In this document: piece after piece, positions 20,645-30,400 of the stretch
Position numbering within the stretch: the stretch's first letter is position 1
How the letters are laid out: every line of letters starts with the position of its first letter
Source of the DNA: Polychytrium aggregatum
Taxonomy: Eukaryota; Chytridiomycota; Chytridiomycetes; Polychytriales
Length of the DNA: 64,000 bases
Direction: 5' to 3'
Assembly (NCBI RefSeq): GCF_025602895.1
Contig: NW_026516249.1
Location: 1-64,000 of the forward strand
The notes under the pieces: model-generated
The model's input: the letters and a program-made list of their open reading frames with translations, nothing else
What the model was told of the DNA's origin: nothing
The model's database searches: none
Position numbers and translations under genes: made by a program

Positions 20645-21099
20645 CCCTGAGGCCCAAGCTCAGGCCGAAACAATCGATCTCACGGATCAGCCCACGCCCA
20701 AGAAACGCAGAGGCGATGGCCAAGAAGTCTCCCAGCCCATAGTCCCCAGTGGCCAGAAGCCGATCGAAACAACGATCGAGGAGCTCTACGGAGACTCCGA
20801 AATGTACCCCAACCCTCCCGATGTCGAGGCCGAGAAGAACTGGGCCATCGAAATTGCAGCCAAGGAAGAAAGGGGCGAAGCCTGTGAGGCCGACTACATG
20901 TCACTCACCTTTGACGAGATCACTTACCGTCGATTCCGCTTGGTCTTTGCACTCCGAGGCCACAGGGTCCGCTGCTCACGCTGTGCAGACAGGAAGCAGG
21001 CCTCATGGCACCTCGACCAAGACGACCACGACATCGTGTGCAAGAACAACATGATGAGCCCTGACAACCCGGCCAAGATTAAGGAGTGCGGCCAGCGCT
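20645..21099 (+). pseudogene. Unidentified ORF fragment trapped between LTRs
   Basis: About 150 codons are open between the E2 3' LTR and the E4 5' LTR. The fragment carries an IDLT motif, a basic KKRR patch, an acidic middle, and CSRCADRKQASWHL followed by DIVCKNN, a possible zinc-binding arrangement. The frame enters from the E2 LTR and stops at the E4 boundary, so both ends look truncated. I do not recognise the family. It may be a host nuclear protein exon or part of another mobile element. Confidence 0.4.
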
Positions 21100-21424
21100 T
21101 GTGACGAACCGGCGTGTTCGTCACATAGCGCGTGCACGCAGACTGAGCGACGCAGCGTGAGAACCTCGACCCGGTTCCCCGCACCGACTCTTGCTGGGCC
21201 CAAACTATATAAAGGCGCCATCCCCGTCGCCCGAGAGGCCCAGCAAGAGGAATCACCTGTATTCTCCGCCTTGCCCTGCGTCGTTCGCCAAATAAACGAC
21301 CGTCTCCAGTCCCCGTCCCCCCGATCCCGTCCTGCTTCCGCCCTGCCGTCGCCTCGCTTCCGTCCTGCCTTCGCTCGAGCCTCGCCCGCCGTTCCGTCCT
21401 CTCCAGCCCTGCCCGTCCGTGACA
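21100..21424 (+). repeat. E4 5' LTR
   Basis: 325 bp, TGTGACGAACC to CCGTGACA. TATATAAA at 21206-21213 is followed by AAGAGGAATCA at 21245-21255, which complements the primer site. Confidence 0.8.
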
Positions 21425-21426
21425 TT

Positions 21427-21437
21427 TGATTCCTCTT
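21427..21437 (+). other. E4 self-priming primer binding site
   Basis: TGATTCCTCTT, two bases after the LTR, is an exact 11-nt complement of AAGAGGAATCA in the LTR, 39 nt downstream of the TATA box. Confidence 0.7.
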
Positions 21438-21452
21438 CTTACCCTGCCTGCC

Positions 21453-22220
21453 ATGGCCGACGCTCCTCTCCGCCTCCCTGACCCATTTGACGGCAACCGT
21501 CGTCGCTTCCGTTCCTTCCTGACCCAAGTCAAGATCATCCTGTCCATCCACGAGGCCCGCTACCCCACGGACCGTCACCGGGTGGGCCTTGTGGGCACAT
21601 TGCTCGCCGGACCACCCGCAGACTGGTTCGCCAGCCTCGTTGCAACGGAGAGCCCCGCCATCCAAGATTTTGCCACCTTCGTTCGCCAGCTCGAAGCTCG
21701 TTTTGGCGACCCGCACTCCGTCGTCCGGTCTGAAGGCGCTATCATGCGCCTCACCCAAGGCAAGCGGTCTGTTGCGATCTTCGCCTCTGAGTTCCAGCTC
21801 CTCCAAGCGGAGATCCACTGGGACGAACAGGCTCTGATCGCCCAGTTTTACCGCGGGCTCAACACCGACGTCAAAGACATGCTCGCGATTCGAGGCGAGC
21901 TGCCTGCCACGCTTGAAGAGCTCATCGAAGTGGCGACTCGCCTCGACGCCCGCATCTACCAGCGCCGTCTCGAGGAGGACCGCCGCCCTCGCCGTCCCAA
22001 CCTCGAGCTGCCTCCACCCGCAGGATTCAAGGAAGCCCAAGACGACCCCTTGGTGGCTCAAGTCCCCGGCTCCGGTTCGGCCTCCCGCGAAGCCGAACGC
22101 AGACATCGCAGAGCCAATAATCTCTGCCTGTACTGCGGGGAGGCCGGACACTTTGTCAAGGCCTGCCCCAACCGCCGAACCAACACCGAGTCGGGAAACG
22201 ACATGCGCCAGAGCCTCTAA
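21453..22220 (+). CDS. E4 Gag
   Basis: 255 residues from an ATG in good context (GCCATGG). It has RLPDPFDGNRRRFRSFLTQV at the N-terminus, capsid homology to E7 and E8, and a CCHC knuckle (CLYCGEAGHFVKAC) near residue 225. Its last codons contain GGGAAAC in frameshift register. Confidence 0.85.
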   Translation: MADAPLRLPDPFDGNRRRFRSFLTQVKIILSIHEARYPTDRHRVGLVGTLLAGPPADWFASLVATESPAIQDFATFVRQLEARFGDPHSVVRSEGAIMRLTQGKRSVAIFASEFQLLQAEIHWDEQALIAQFYRGLNTDVKDMLAIRGELPATLEELIEVATRLDARIYQRRLEEDRRPRRPNLELPPPAGFKEAQDDPLVAQVPGSGSASREAERRHRRANNLCLYCGEAGHFVKACPNRRTNTESGNDMRQSL

Positions 22221-22238
22221 GGGCCGCTGCTCTGGCGC
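22193..22238 (+). promoter_or_regulatory. E4 programmed -1 frameshift signal
   Basis: GGGAAAC (22193-22199, read G GGA AAC) and a 5-nt spacer are followed by a perfect 10-bp stem, GCGCCAGAGC (22205-22214) with GCTCTGGCGC (22229-22238). The gag TAA is in the 14-nt loop. The -1 frame is open from here through pol. Confidence 0.8.
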
Positions 22239-25200
22239 TGACCGACAATGTCAGCAATAAAGTCTTTTCCAAACCTCAAAGACCAATTGCTACCGCCCAT
22301 CCCAAGGCCCAACCTGCCCTAACTCCCCGACCCGTACCCATCCCGCAACCCAGCCCCGCCTCGTTCTTCCAGGCCGCCCCCCAGCCCCAGACCATTCGAC
22401 CCGTCCAAGAGCATGCGCCGCTCTCAAACACCTCGACCACCGCCGCTACCACTTGCCCTCGGGCCAAGGTGGACCTCCGTTACCTCATGCACCCACCCAT
22501 CCTCGAGTCCAGCAACCTGCCCATCCACTTCCCAAAGCAGACTTCCCATGCCCCAGTCCCCCCACATGCTCCCCCACCTGGCAGCACGCCCCTCACAGCC
22601 AACACCGCCCCCACCACATGCCCCCCGCATGGTGGTGGCGACACGCCCGACCCCGACTGCGTGCATATGGTTGCCGCTTTGTCAATGATTGCACGCCGCC
22701 AAGACTCCAAGCTGTTCCTTATCCCCATCCAGCTCCAACAAGGTGACCTCGTGGCCCCAACGCTCGCCATGGTCGACAGCGGATGCTCCGCATGCTTGAT
22801 CGATCCCACGTTTGCCAAGGAAGTGGGACTTGCCATCCACACCAAAGACAAGCCACTGGCTGCGGAAGGCATCGACGGACACGCCCTTCCCACGATCACC
22901 GAAGAGACCGAGCCGCTGACGATTGCGGTCGGCGGCCACGAGCAGCCCCTCGTGCTCGACCTCATGCCCAGCCCGCACGCGCCAGTTGTGCTTGGCTTGC
23001 CTTGGCTTCACCAGCACAATCCCACAGTCGACTGGGCGGCCGGGACCGTCGATATCCCGACGGCTCCCATCGTTGTTGCCGCCTCTCACCCAACTGGAGG
23101 AAGCAATCCTCCAGCTACATTGCCGGAGAAGTACGGTGACTTTGCCGATGTGTTCAGTAAGGGAAAGGCAGACCGACTGCCCGACCACCGCCCATACGAT
23201 TGCAGCATCGACCTCGTCCCCGACAAGTCCCCCCCTTTCGGTCCCATTTACAATCTGTCGGTGGAAGAAACGAAAGCACTACGGGAGTACTTGGACGAGA
23301 ATCTTGCGAAGGGATTCATTCGCCCGTCCAAGTCTCCCGCGGCTTCCCCTGTCCTATTCGTTCGGAAGAAAGACGGCACACTGCGCTTGTGTGTTGACTA
23401 CAGAAGCCTGAACAAGATCACAGTTCGGAACCGGTATCCGCTTCCACTGATTCCCGCACTGCTCGAGCGCCTGAGCGGGGCAAAGGTGTTTTCGAAAATC
23501 GACCTGCGCGGTGCGTACAACCTTGTACGCATCCGTGCAGGCGACGAATGGAAAACAGCCTTCCGCACCCCGTTCGGCCTCTTCGAGTACTTAGTGATGC
23601 CCTTTGGGCTCACGAATGCACCCGCCGTGTTTCAGCATTTCCTTAACGATGTGTTCCGTGACCTCCTAGACACCTATGTGGTCGTCTATTTGGATGACAT
23701 TTTGGTGTTCTCGCCATCACAGAAGACACACGATCAACACGTCCGGGAAGTCCTCTCTCGCCTCAGAAGCCACGGGCTCTTCGGCAAGCTCGAAAAGTGT
23801 CACTTCGATTGCCAAGAGGTCGAATTCCTTGGTTATGTCGTATCTACAGGCTGTATCAGCATGGACCCGGCCAAAGTCCAGTCTGTTATCGAATGGAAGC
23901 CTCCCCACTCGGTCAAGGGAGTGCAACGGTTCCTGGGATTTGCAAATTTCTACCGACAATTCATCAACGCATACTCCTCCGTGGCAATCCCGCTCAACGA
24001 ACTTACTCGCAAGGACATCCCCTTTGCGTGGACACCCAAGGCACAGCATGCATTCGACTCACTCAAACAAGCCTTTACGTCCGCACCCGTCCTTGCACAT
24101 CCCAGGATGGATGCCCCATTTGTGGTCGAGACTGATGCGTCCGACTTTGCCATCGGAGCAGTACTCTCGCAGCCGGACGGGGAGGATGTGCTACGCCCCG
24201 TAGCCTTCCACTCCCGAAAGCTGCTGCCCAACGAGAGTCGCTACGATGTGCATGACAAGGAGTTGCTCGCCATCGTGGATGCATTCAAGAGATGGCGGCA
24301 CTTCCTGGTCGGATCGGCACATCGAGTCACGGTCCACACCGACCACAGAAATCTGCAGTATTTCATGACCGCACGGGCGCTCAACGGACGCCAAGCACGA
24401 TGGGCCATGACCCTGGCAAACTTTGACTTTGTCATTACTTTCCGACCTGGCAAGCTCCACACCAAGGCCGACGCCTTGTCTCGCAGGGCGGAGCATGGCT
24501 TTGAGGAGGGAGAAGGCTCCGCCCGGGTCGAACAGCCGCTCATACGACCCGAACAAGTCCTAGCCAGCGCCATCCATCAAGACGAGGCCGACGACGACGA
24601 GAGCGACCTCGACAAGGAGGATGCGCACGCTTGCCCAAATGACCTGGACGATACGCATCCGGATGGTACAGAAGATGCCGACCCTCTCCCAAGTCAGGAC
24701 GACCAGCACCACCCCCCAAGCCCGGAACGCCAGCTTGAGTTACTGCGTCAGTATCACGACAGTCCGCTCGCAGGACATTTCGGGATCTCCAAGACGTACA
24801 AGCTGCTCAGTCGTGACCACAGATGGCCCGGAATGAAGCGTGATGTTGCCGATTACGTGCGCACATGTGATACGTGTGCACGGGCCAAGACTCCAAGACA
24901 CCCTCCAAGTGGCCTCCTGGTACCACTCCCAGTCCCAAATCGGCCTTGGGGCTCAACATCAGTCGACTTCATAACGGACCTACCGCCAGCAAAGGGAATG
25001 GACTCGGTCATGGTCGTCGTGTGTCGCCTGACCAAGATGGCTCACTTCGTACCATGTACCAAAACAACCACTGCTCCACAGGCCGCCTCGCTGTTCATCC
25101 GTGAGGTTGCTCGACTGAATGGGATGCCAGACACGATCGTGTCCGACCGGGGCCCACAATTTGTCTCCCGCTTCTGGAGGCGACTCATGGAACTGCTCGG

Positions 25201-25513
25201 TGCCACGGTCAATCTCTCATCTGCGTTTCACCCGCAGACCAACGGGCAAACCGAGCGGGTGAACCAGATCCTGGAACAGTATCTCCGCTGTTATGTGTCA
25301 TACCAGCAGGATGACTGGTTGGAACTCCTGCCACTTGCAGAGTTTGCGTACAACAACGCAACTCACGAGTCGACAGGAGTGTCCCCATTCTACGCTAATT
25401 ATGGCTTGCACCCTCGTTTCTCAGTCCTCCAGCCACAAGCAACGGTCAATCCCGCCGGGGAGGGGCACGCAAAGCTCCTTGAAGATGTTCGTCAGCGTCT
25501 GACAAAGGTCTTG
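22197..25513 (+). pseudogene. E4 Pol, truncated after the integrase core
   Basis: Entered by -1 frameshift. Order is a proline-rich linker, protease (MVDSGCSACLID near 22770), RT (VDYRSLNKIT near 23395 and YLDDILVFS near 23690), RNase H (ETDASDFAIG near 24130), an acidic linker, integrase zinc finger (HFGISKTYKLLSRDH, CDTCARAK), and DDE core (VDFITDLPPA, VSDRGPQFVSRFW, HPQTNGQTERVNQ). It breaks at 25513 and runs about 29 codons into the E5 LTR before a stop. RT looks intact, but integration in cis should fail. Confidence 0.9.
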
Positions 25514-25814
25514 TGTGACACGATTGAGGATAATCGAGGTATAGCCGTGAGCGAGAGCTTTCTTACGATACCGATTTCATCCAGAACGGATGAGAACTGA
25601 CTGCTGTAGCACCGTGGGAAAGATTGTAGTGTATCGAGGGAGTAGTCCTGGGTTACTGTGTGTGTGTGTGTAGCTGGGGAACGGATAAGGAAATGGTGCG
25701 CGCTCCTGTATGACTCTGGGCGCGTCAACGCGTCAGGCTGCTGGACATATAAGGCCGCCCCCTCGCCCTGCTCTGCTGGAGATCATCTGGAAAAATATAG
25801 TGGCCTTGGCTACA
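25514..25814 (+). repeat. E5 5' LTR
   Basis: 301 bp with a short GT run near 25658 and a TATA-like CATATAAGG near 25745. It differs from the 3' LTR at about four positions by eye. Confidence 0.9.
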
Positions 25815-25826
25815 TGGTAGCATCGG
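25815..25826 (+). other. E5 primer binding site (tRNA type)
   Basis: TGGTAGCATCGG follows the LTR directly. Its first seven bases match the initiator-Met-tRNA primer site used by Ty1 and Ty3 (TGGTAGC). It is identical to the E6 and E9 sites. Confidence 0.7.
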
Positions 25827-25860
25827 CAACGACGGTTCTCCTCTCGCGTCCAGTTTTCCC

Positions 25861-27405
25861 AACGTTCCGATCTCTCCTCCTGTCTGTCTGCCCGAGGCCC
25901 CCGCCGTCTGCCCAACGTTCCGATCTCTCCTGTGAGGCTCTGCCGTGAGCCTGTCTGTCTGCCCAAGGCCCCCGCCGTCTGCCCAACGTTCCGATCTCTC
26001 CTGTGAGGCTCTGCCGTGAGCCTGTCTGTCTGCCCAAGGCCCCCGCCGTCTGCCCAACGTTCCGATCTCTCCTGTGAGGCTCTGCCGTGAGCCTGTCTGT
26101 CTGCCCGAGGCCCCGCCGTCTGCCCAACGCTCCGATCTCTCCTGTGAGGCTCTGCCGTGAGCCTGTCTGTCTGCCCAAGGCCCCCCGCCGTCTGCCCAAC
26201 GTTCCGATCTCTCCTGTGAGGCTCTGCCGTGAGCCTGTCTGTCTGCCCAAGGCCCCGCCGTCTGCCCAACGTTCCGATCTCTCCTGTGAGGCTCTGCCGT
26301 GAGCCTGTCTGTCTGCCCGAGGCCCCGCCGTCTGCCCAACGTTCCGATCTCTCCTGTGAGGCTCTGCCGTGAGCCTGTCTGTCTGCCCAAGGCCCCCGCC
26401 GTCTGCCCAACGTTCCGATCTCTCCTGTGAGGCTCTGCCGTGAGCCTGTCTGTCTGCCCAAGGCCCCCGCCGTCTGCCCAACGTTCCGATCTCTCCTGTG
26501 AGGCTCTGCCGTGAGCCTGTCTGTCTGCCCAAGGCCCCCCGCCGTCTGCCCAACGTTCCGATCTCTCCTGTGAGGCTCTGCCGTGAGCCTGTCTGTCTGC
26601 CCAAGGCCCCGCCGTCTGCCCAACGTTCCGATCTCTCCTGTGAGGCTCTGCCGTGAGCCTGTCTGTCTGCCCAAGGCCCCCGCCGTCTGCCCAACGTTCC
26701 GATCTCTCCTGTGAGGCTCTGCCGTGAGCCTGTCTGTCTGCCCAAGGCCCCCGCCGTCTGCCCAACGTTCCGATCTCTCCTGTGAGGCTCTGCCGTGAGC
26801 CTGTCTGTCTGCCCAAGGCCCCCCGCCGTCTGCCCAACGTTCCGATCTCTCCTGTGAGGCTCTGCCGTGAGCCTGTCTGTCTGCCCAAGGCCCCGCCGTC
26901 TGCCCAACGTTCCGATCTCTCCTGTGAGGCTCTGCCGTGAGCCTGTCTGTCTGCCCAAGGCCCCCGCCGTCTGCCCAACGTTCCGATCTCTCCTGTGAGG
27001 CTCTGCCGTGAGCCTGTCTGTCTGCCCAAGGCCCCCCGCCGTCTGCCCAACGTTCCGATCTCTCCTGTGAGGCTCTGCCGTGAGCCTGTCTGTCTGCCCA
27101 AGGCCCCCGCCGTCTGCCCAACGTTCCGATCTCTCCTGTGAGGCTCTGCCGTGAGCCTGTCTGTCTGCCCAAGGCCCCCGCCGTCTGCCCAACGCTCCGA
27201 TCTCTCCTGTGAGGCTCTGCCGTGAGCCTGTCTGTCTGCCCGAGGCCCCGCCGTCTGCCCAACGCTCCGATCTCTCCTGTGAGGCTCTGCCGTGAGCCTG
27301 TCTGTCTGCCCAAGGCCCCCGCCGTCTGCCCAACGTTCCGATCTCTCCTGTGAGGCTCTGCCGTGAGCCTGTCTGTCTGCCCAAGGCCCCCGCCGTCTGC
27401 CCGAC
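25861..27405 (+). repeat. Minisatellite in the E5 leader, about 21 copies of 70-72 bp
   Basis: The unit begins GTTCCGATCTCTCCTGTGAG. Copies are nearly identical. Length differences come mainly from a C-run of 4, 5 or 6, and a few copies carry GTTCCGAT versus GCTCCGAT or CCCAAGG versus CCCGAGG. The first copy is shortened. The last copy runs into the start of the coding region. The minus strand of the array is open in all three frames, which is a by-product of the repeat. Confidence 0.95.
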
Positions 27406-27439
27406 GCCCGAACTTGCTGGGGAGGCCCTGCCAGTACCC

Positions 27440-30400
27440 ATGACGGAGGAGACAATTACTTTTGAAGACCTTATTGCAGGGGAGTGGAAGCAATTCTGCA
27501 GTGTGGATGGCGACCTCAATCGGCTTGCCATCTCACTCACCCCCGAACAGCAAACCCTGGTCAGAACATTTTCTGCCAATTATCGACTCCGAGGACCCGC
27601 TGCAACGGACGTTCAACACACCCAACGCCAGTGGGAGATCAAGGTTGCTTTCCTCAGAAAGCTGGAGGCTGCGGTGCCGCCTTTCAAAGGCAGCCGCGAG
27701 GCCGGCACTGTGAATACCTTCCTTGTTTCAATGGATCAGGTTTTCTCGTATGCGGAGGACTACTATGTCGGACCAGCCCAGGTCCAGGCTGCCGCGACCC
27801 ACTTCCAAGACAAAGCTCACACATGGTGGTTCTCGCAGGACAACGCTGCCATGAGGTCCTCGTTAGACTCGTGGCAGAGCCTGCGGGACATCATAGTGGC
27901 AACATTCATTCCTGCGGACTCAGCCACAAAGGCTGAACAGGAACTTAAAGCCTTTTGCCAAGCAAAGAAGCTTCGAAGCCTCTCCAAGTATATCGAGCGA
28001 TTCCTGGAGCTCTCCGCAGCCGCAACAAAATTGACCACCTTTTCGAAGACCGGCTACTTCGTGGGCGGCCTTCACGACTCAGTGAGGCCGTATGTCCAGA
28101 TGCTGCCTAACTACGAGACGGAGCTCCGCGAGGACATTCCAGCACTGATCCGAGAGACGCTTCGTCTCGGCAGCATCTGGGACAAACAAGCTGCAACGGC
28201 TTATCAGCCCCCGCCTCCGCCGCCGCTCCCGCAAGTAGTCCCCATGGACATCGATGCTATCCATAGGGGACCAAGAGGTAGTGGCTCGTACCTCTCCTCA
28301 CGAGAGAGAGAGTTCCTTATACGAAACAAAGGGTGTTTCTACTGCCGCAAAGCCAATGCTGGGCATGTAGCCGCCCGTTGCCCGGAGAAGGAGAGGAACA
28401 AGACCCGTCAGAGAATCCCCGTGCGACAAGTCACGGCGACCTACGACCCCTACGAGCAAACGAACGCCTCCCACAGCTACCGATTGGAACCTCCCAATGC
28501 CACCGAGCCAAGACAGTCTCATGTTGGAAGCGATGACTCCCCTCAGTACGTATTCGGACCTGCTGCTCCGGACAGTCGTGACAAGCCTGGACTAACGGGT
28601 TGCCGCTCTCCAGTCAAGGTTGAACAAGTTCAAGGAGAGCAGACCCGTGGCCAGGAAGTCACGAGAAGTCCGCATGGGAGCGCAGATGCCGAGGTACATG
28701 AGGGTGATGTCTACGCTTGCCAAATAAAGACACTACCAAGTTCAATCGACCTGACGAGAGTGGTCGGGAAGCGAAGAGAGCCACCGCACGAAGGAGCAAT
28801 GAACGCCATATCAGAGAGCGCTTGCTTCCACTTCGTGGGTGCTGCTGGGGGACCAACCGGCATTCAAAAGCGCATCCGGTTCCTGCGAGACTCTGGAGCC
28901 AAGGGCAACGTTATCAAGCAAGCCCTAGCCCAGAGTCTAGGATGCAAGATGATCCCCTGCGATATACAGCTACGATTTGCGGACGATCGCACTTCTGTCT
29001 CGACAACAGCCACGGTCATCAGCCTCCGATGTGGATCGTACACGAGGCTCATCAATTGTGTTGTCGCCGACATTAAAGATGACCTCATCCTGGGCAATCC
29101 ATTCGATGAGGAGGTCCGCGTCCTGGATCAGAGGACCCAGGAGGGTCGGACAAGGATCACTTTCGTGGATCGGCGTAACACCCGACATGTTTGGACCAGC
29201 CTGCCAGCCGTGAAGGATCAACGAGTTAGGGCGATCCACATCGAAGCGGTATCCTTCAAGCAGCTCCAGAGAGAACTCAAAGAAGATGAAGTGCAGGTTG
29301 GAGTCGTCTTGGTAAGCCAATCCGAGGTCACCCAGATTAACAGAAACCCGAACGATAAGTCGCTGGCGGAACAGAAGGAGGAATACCTGGCCAAGCTTCC
29401 GCCAGCCATCCGATCTGTCCTGGAGAGATACATGGACGTATTCGAGGACCCCAAAGGTCTGCCCCCGCCTCGGCCGGAAGATCAGCACATCGAGCTGATC
29501 GATTCGAGGAAGCCTCCACCGTACAGACCCATCTTCCACTTGAGTCCCGAGGAGTTGACGGTGCTGAAGGCCAAGCTGGACGAGTTGCTCGAGAAGGGGC
29601 ATATCCGCCCCTCGACATCCAACTACGGTGCTCCGGTACTCTTTGTCAAAAAGGCTGACGGCACATTACGTATGTGTGTGGACTACAGGGCATTGAACGC
29701 CAACACGGTCAAGAACCGCACTCCGCTTCCGTTCATTGCGGAGATGCGGGACCGCTTGGCAAACAAAAGATTCTTCAGCGGACTCGATGTTCGCGACGGG
29801 TTCAACACGGTCCGCATGGATGAAGGCAGCATTGCGAAGACGGCCTTTCGGACAAGATATGGAACATTTGAATACCTAGTAATGCCGATGGGGCTTACCA
29901 ACTCCCCGGCCTGCTTCATGACGATGATGAACCGCATATTTCACGAGTTCTACGACAAGTTTATGGTCGCCTATGTCGACGATGTCCTTGTCTACTCGGA
30001 CACTTTAGAAGAGCATGCAGCCCACCTGGAACGAGTTCTCAAGAAGTTTAAGGAGAACGGCCTCTATGCCAAGTTGATGAAGTGCAGCTTCGCTCAGGAA
30101 TCGGTCCCGTTCTGTGGACATGAGGTGTCCAGACATGGGCTGAGTATCACGAAGGACAAGGCCAACGCTGTCCTGGACTTTGGCCAGCTGTCCTCGATCA
30201 CGGATGTGCAAGCCTTCCTGGGACTCACCAACTGGGTGAAGGACTTCATCCCCGGATACGCCGAGATATGTCTGCCATTGACAGGGCTACTTCCGAAGAA
30301 CACCGGATGGATATGGACCGAACAGGAACAGACCGCGGTAAGGGTGCTTCAGCACCACATATCGTCATACCCGGTCCTGAGATTCTACGACACCCAACTG

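Larger units (their letters stand above)
21100..25513 (+). mobile_element. E4: Ty3/gypsy element truncated at its 3' end
   Basis: It has a 5' LTR (21100-21424), self-priming site, gag, -1 frameshift signal and pol through most of integrase. It ends abruptly where the E5 LTR begins. The integrase C-terminus, chromodomain and 3' LTR are missing. The LTR start resembles those of E7 and E8 (TGTGACG...GCGTG). Confidence 0.9.

Noticed and set aside
21003-22151. 382-residue minus-strand ORF across E4 gag
   Set aside because: Antisense shadow of gag. The plus strand has the capsid and CCHC motifs and the frameshift signal.
25861-27405. CRISPR-like array
   Set aside because: Units are contiguous 70-72 bp tandem copies without unique spacers, in a eukaryotic retroelement leader.
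25725-27579. Three overlapping minus-strand ORFs of 576-589 residues rich in GQTDRLTAEPHRRDR
   Set aside because: They are translations of the minisatellite. The unit is free of stops on that strand in all frames, and there is no domain or independent support.
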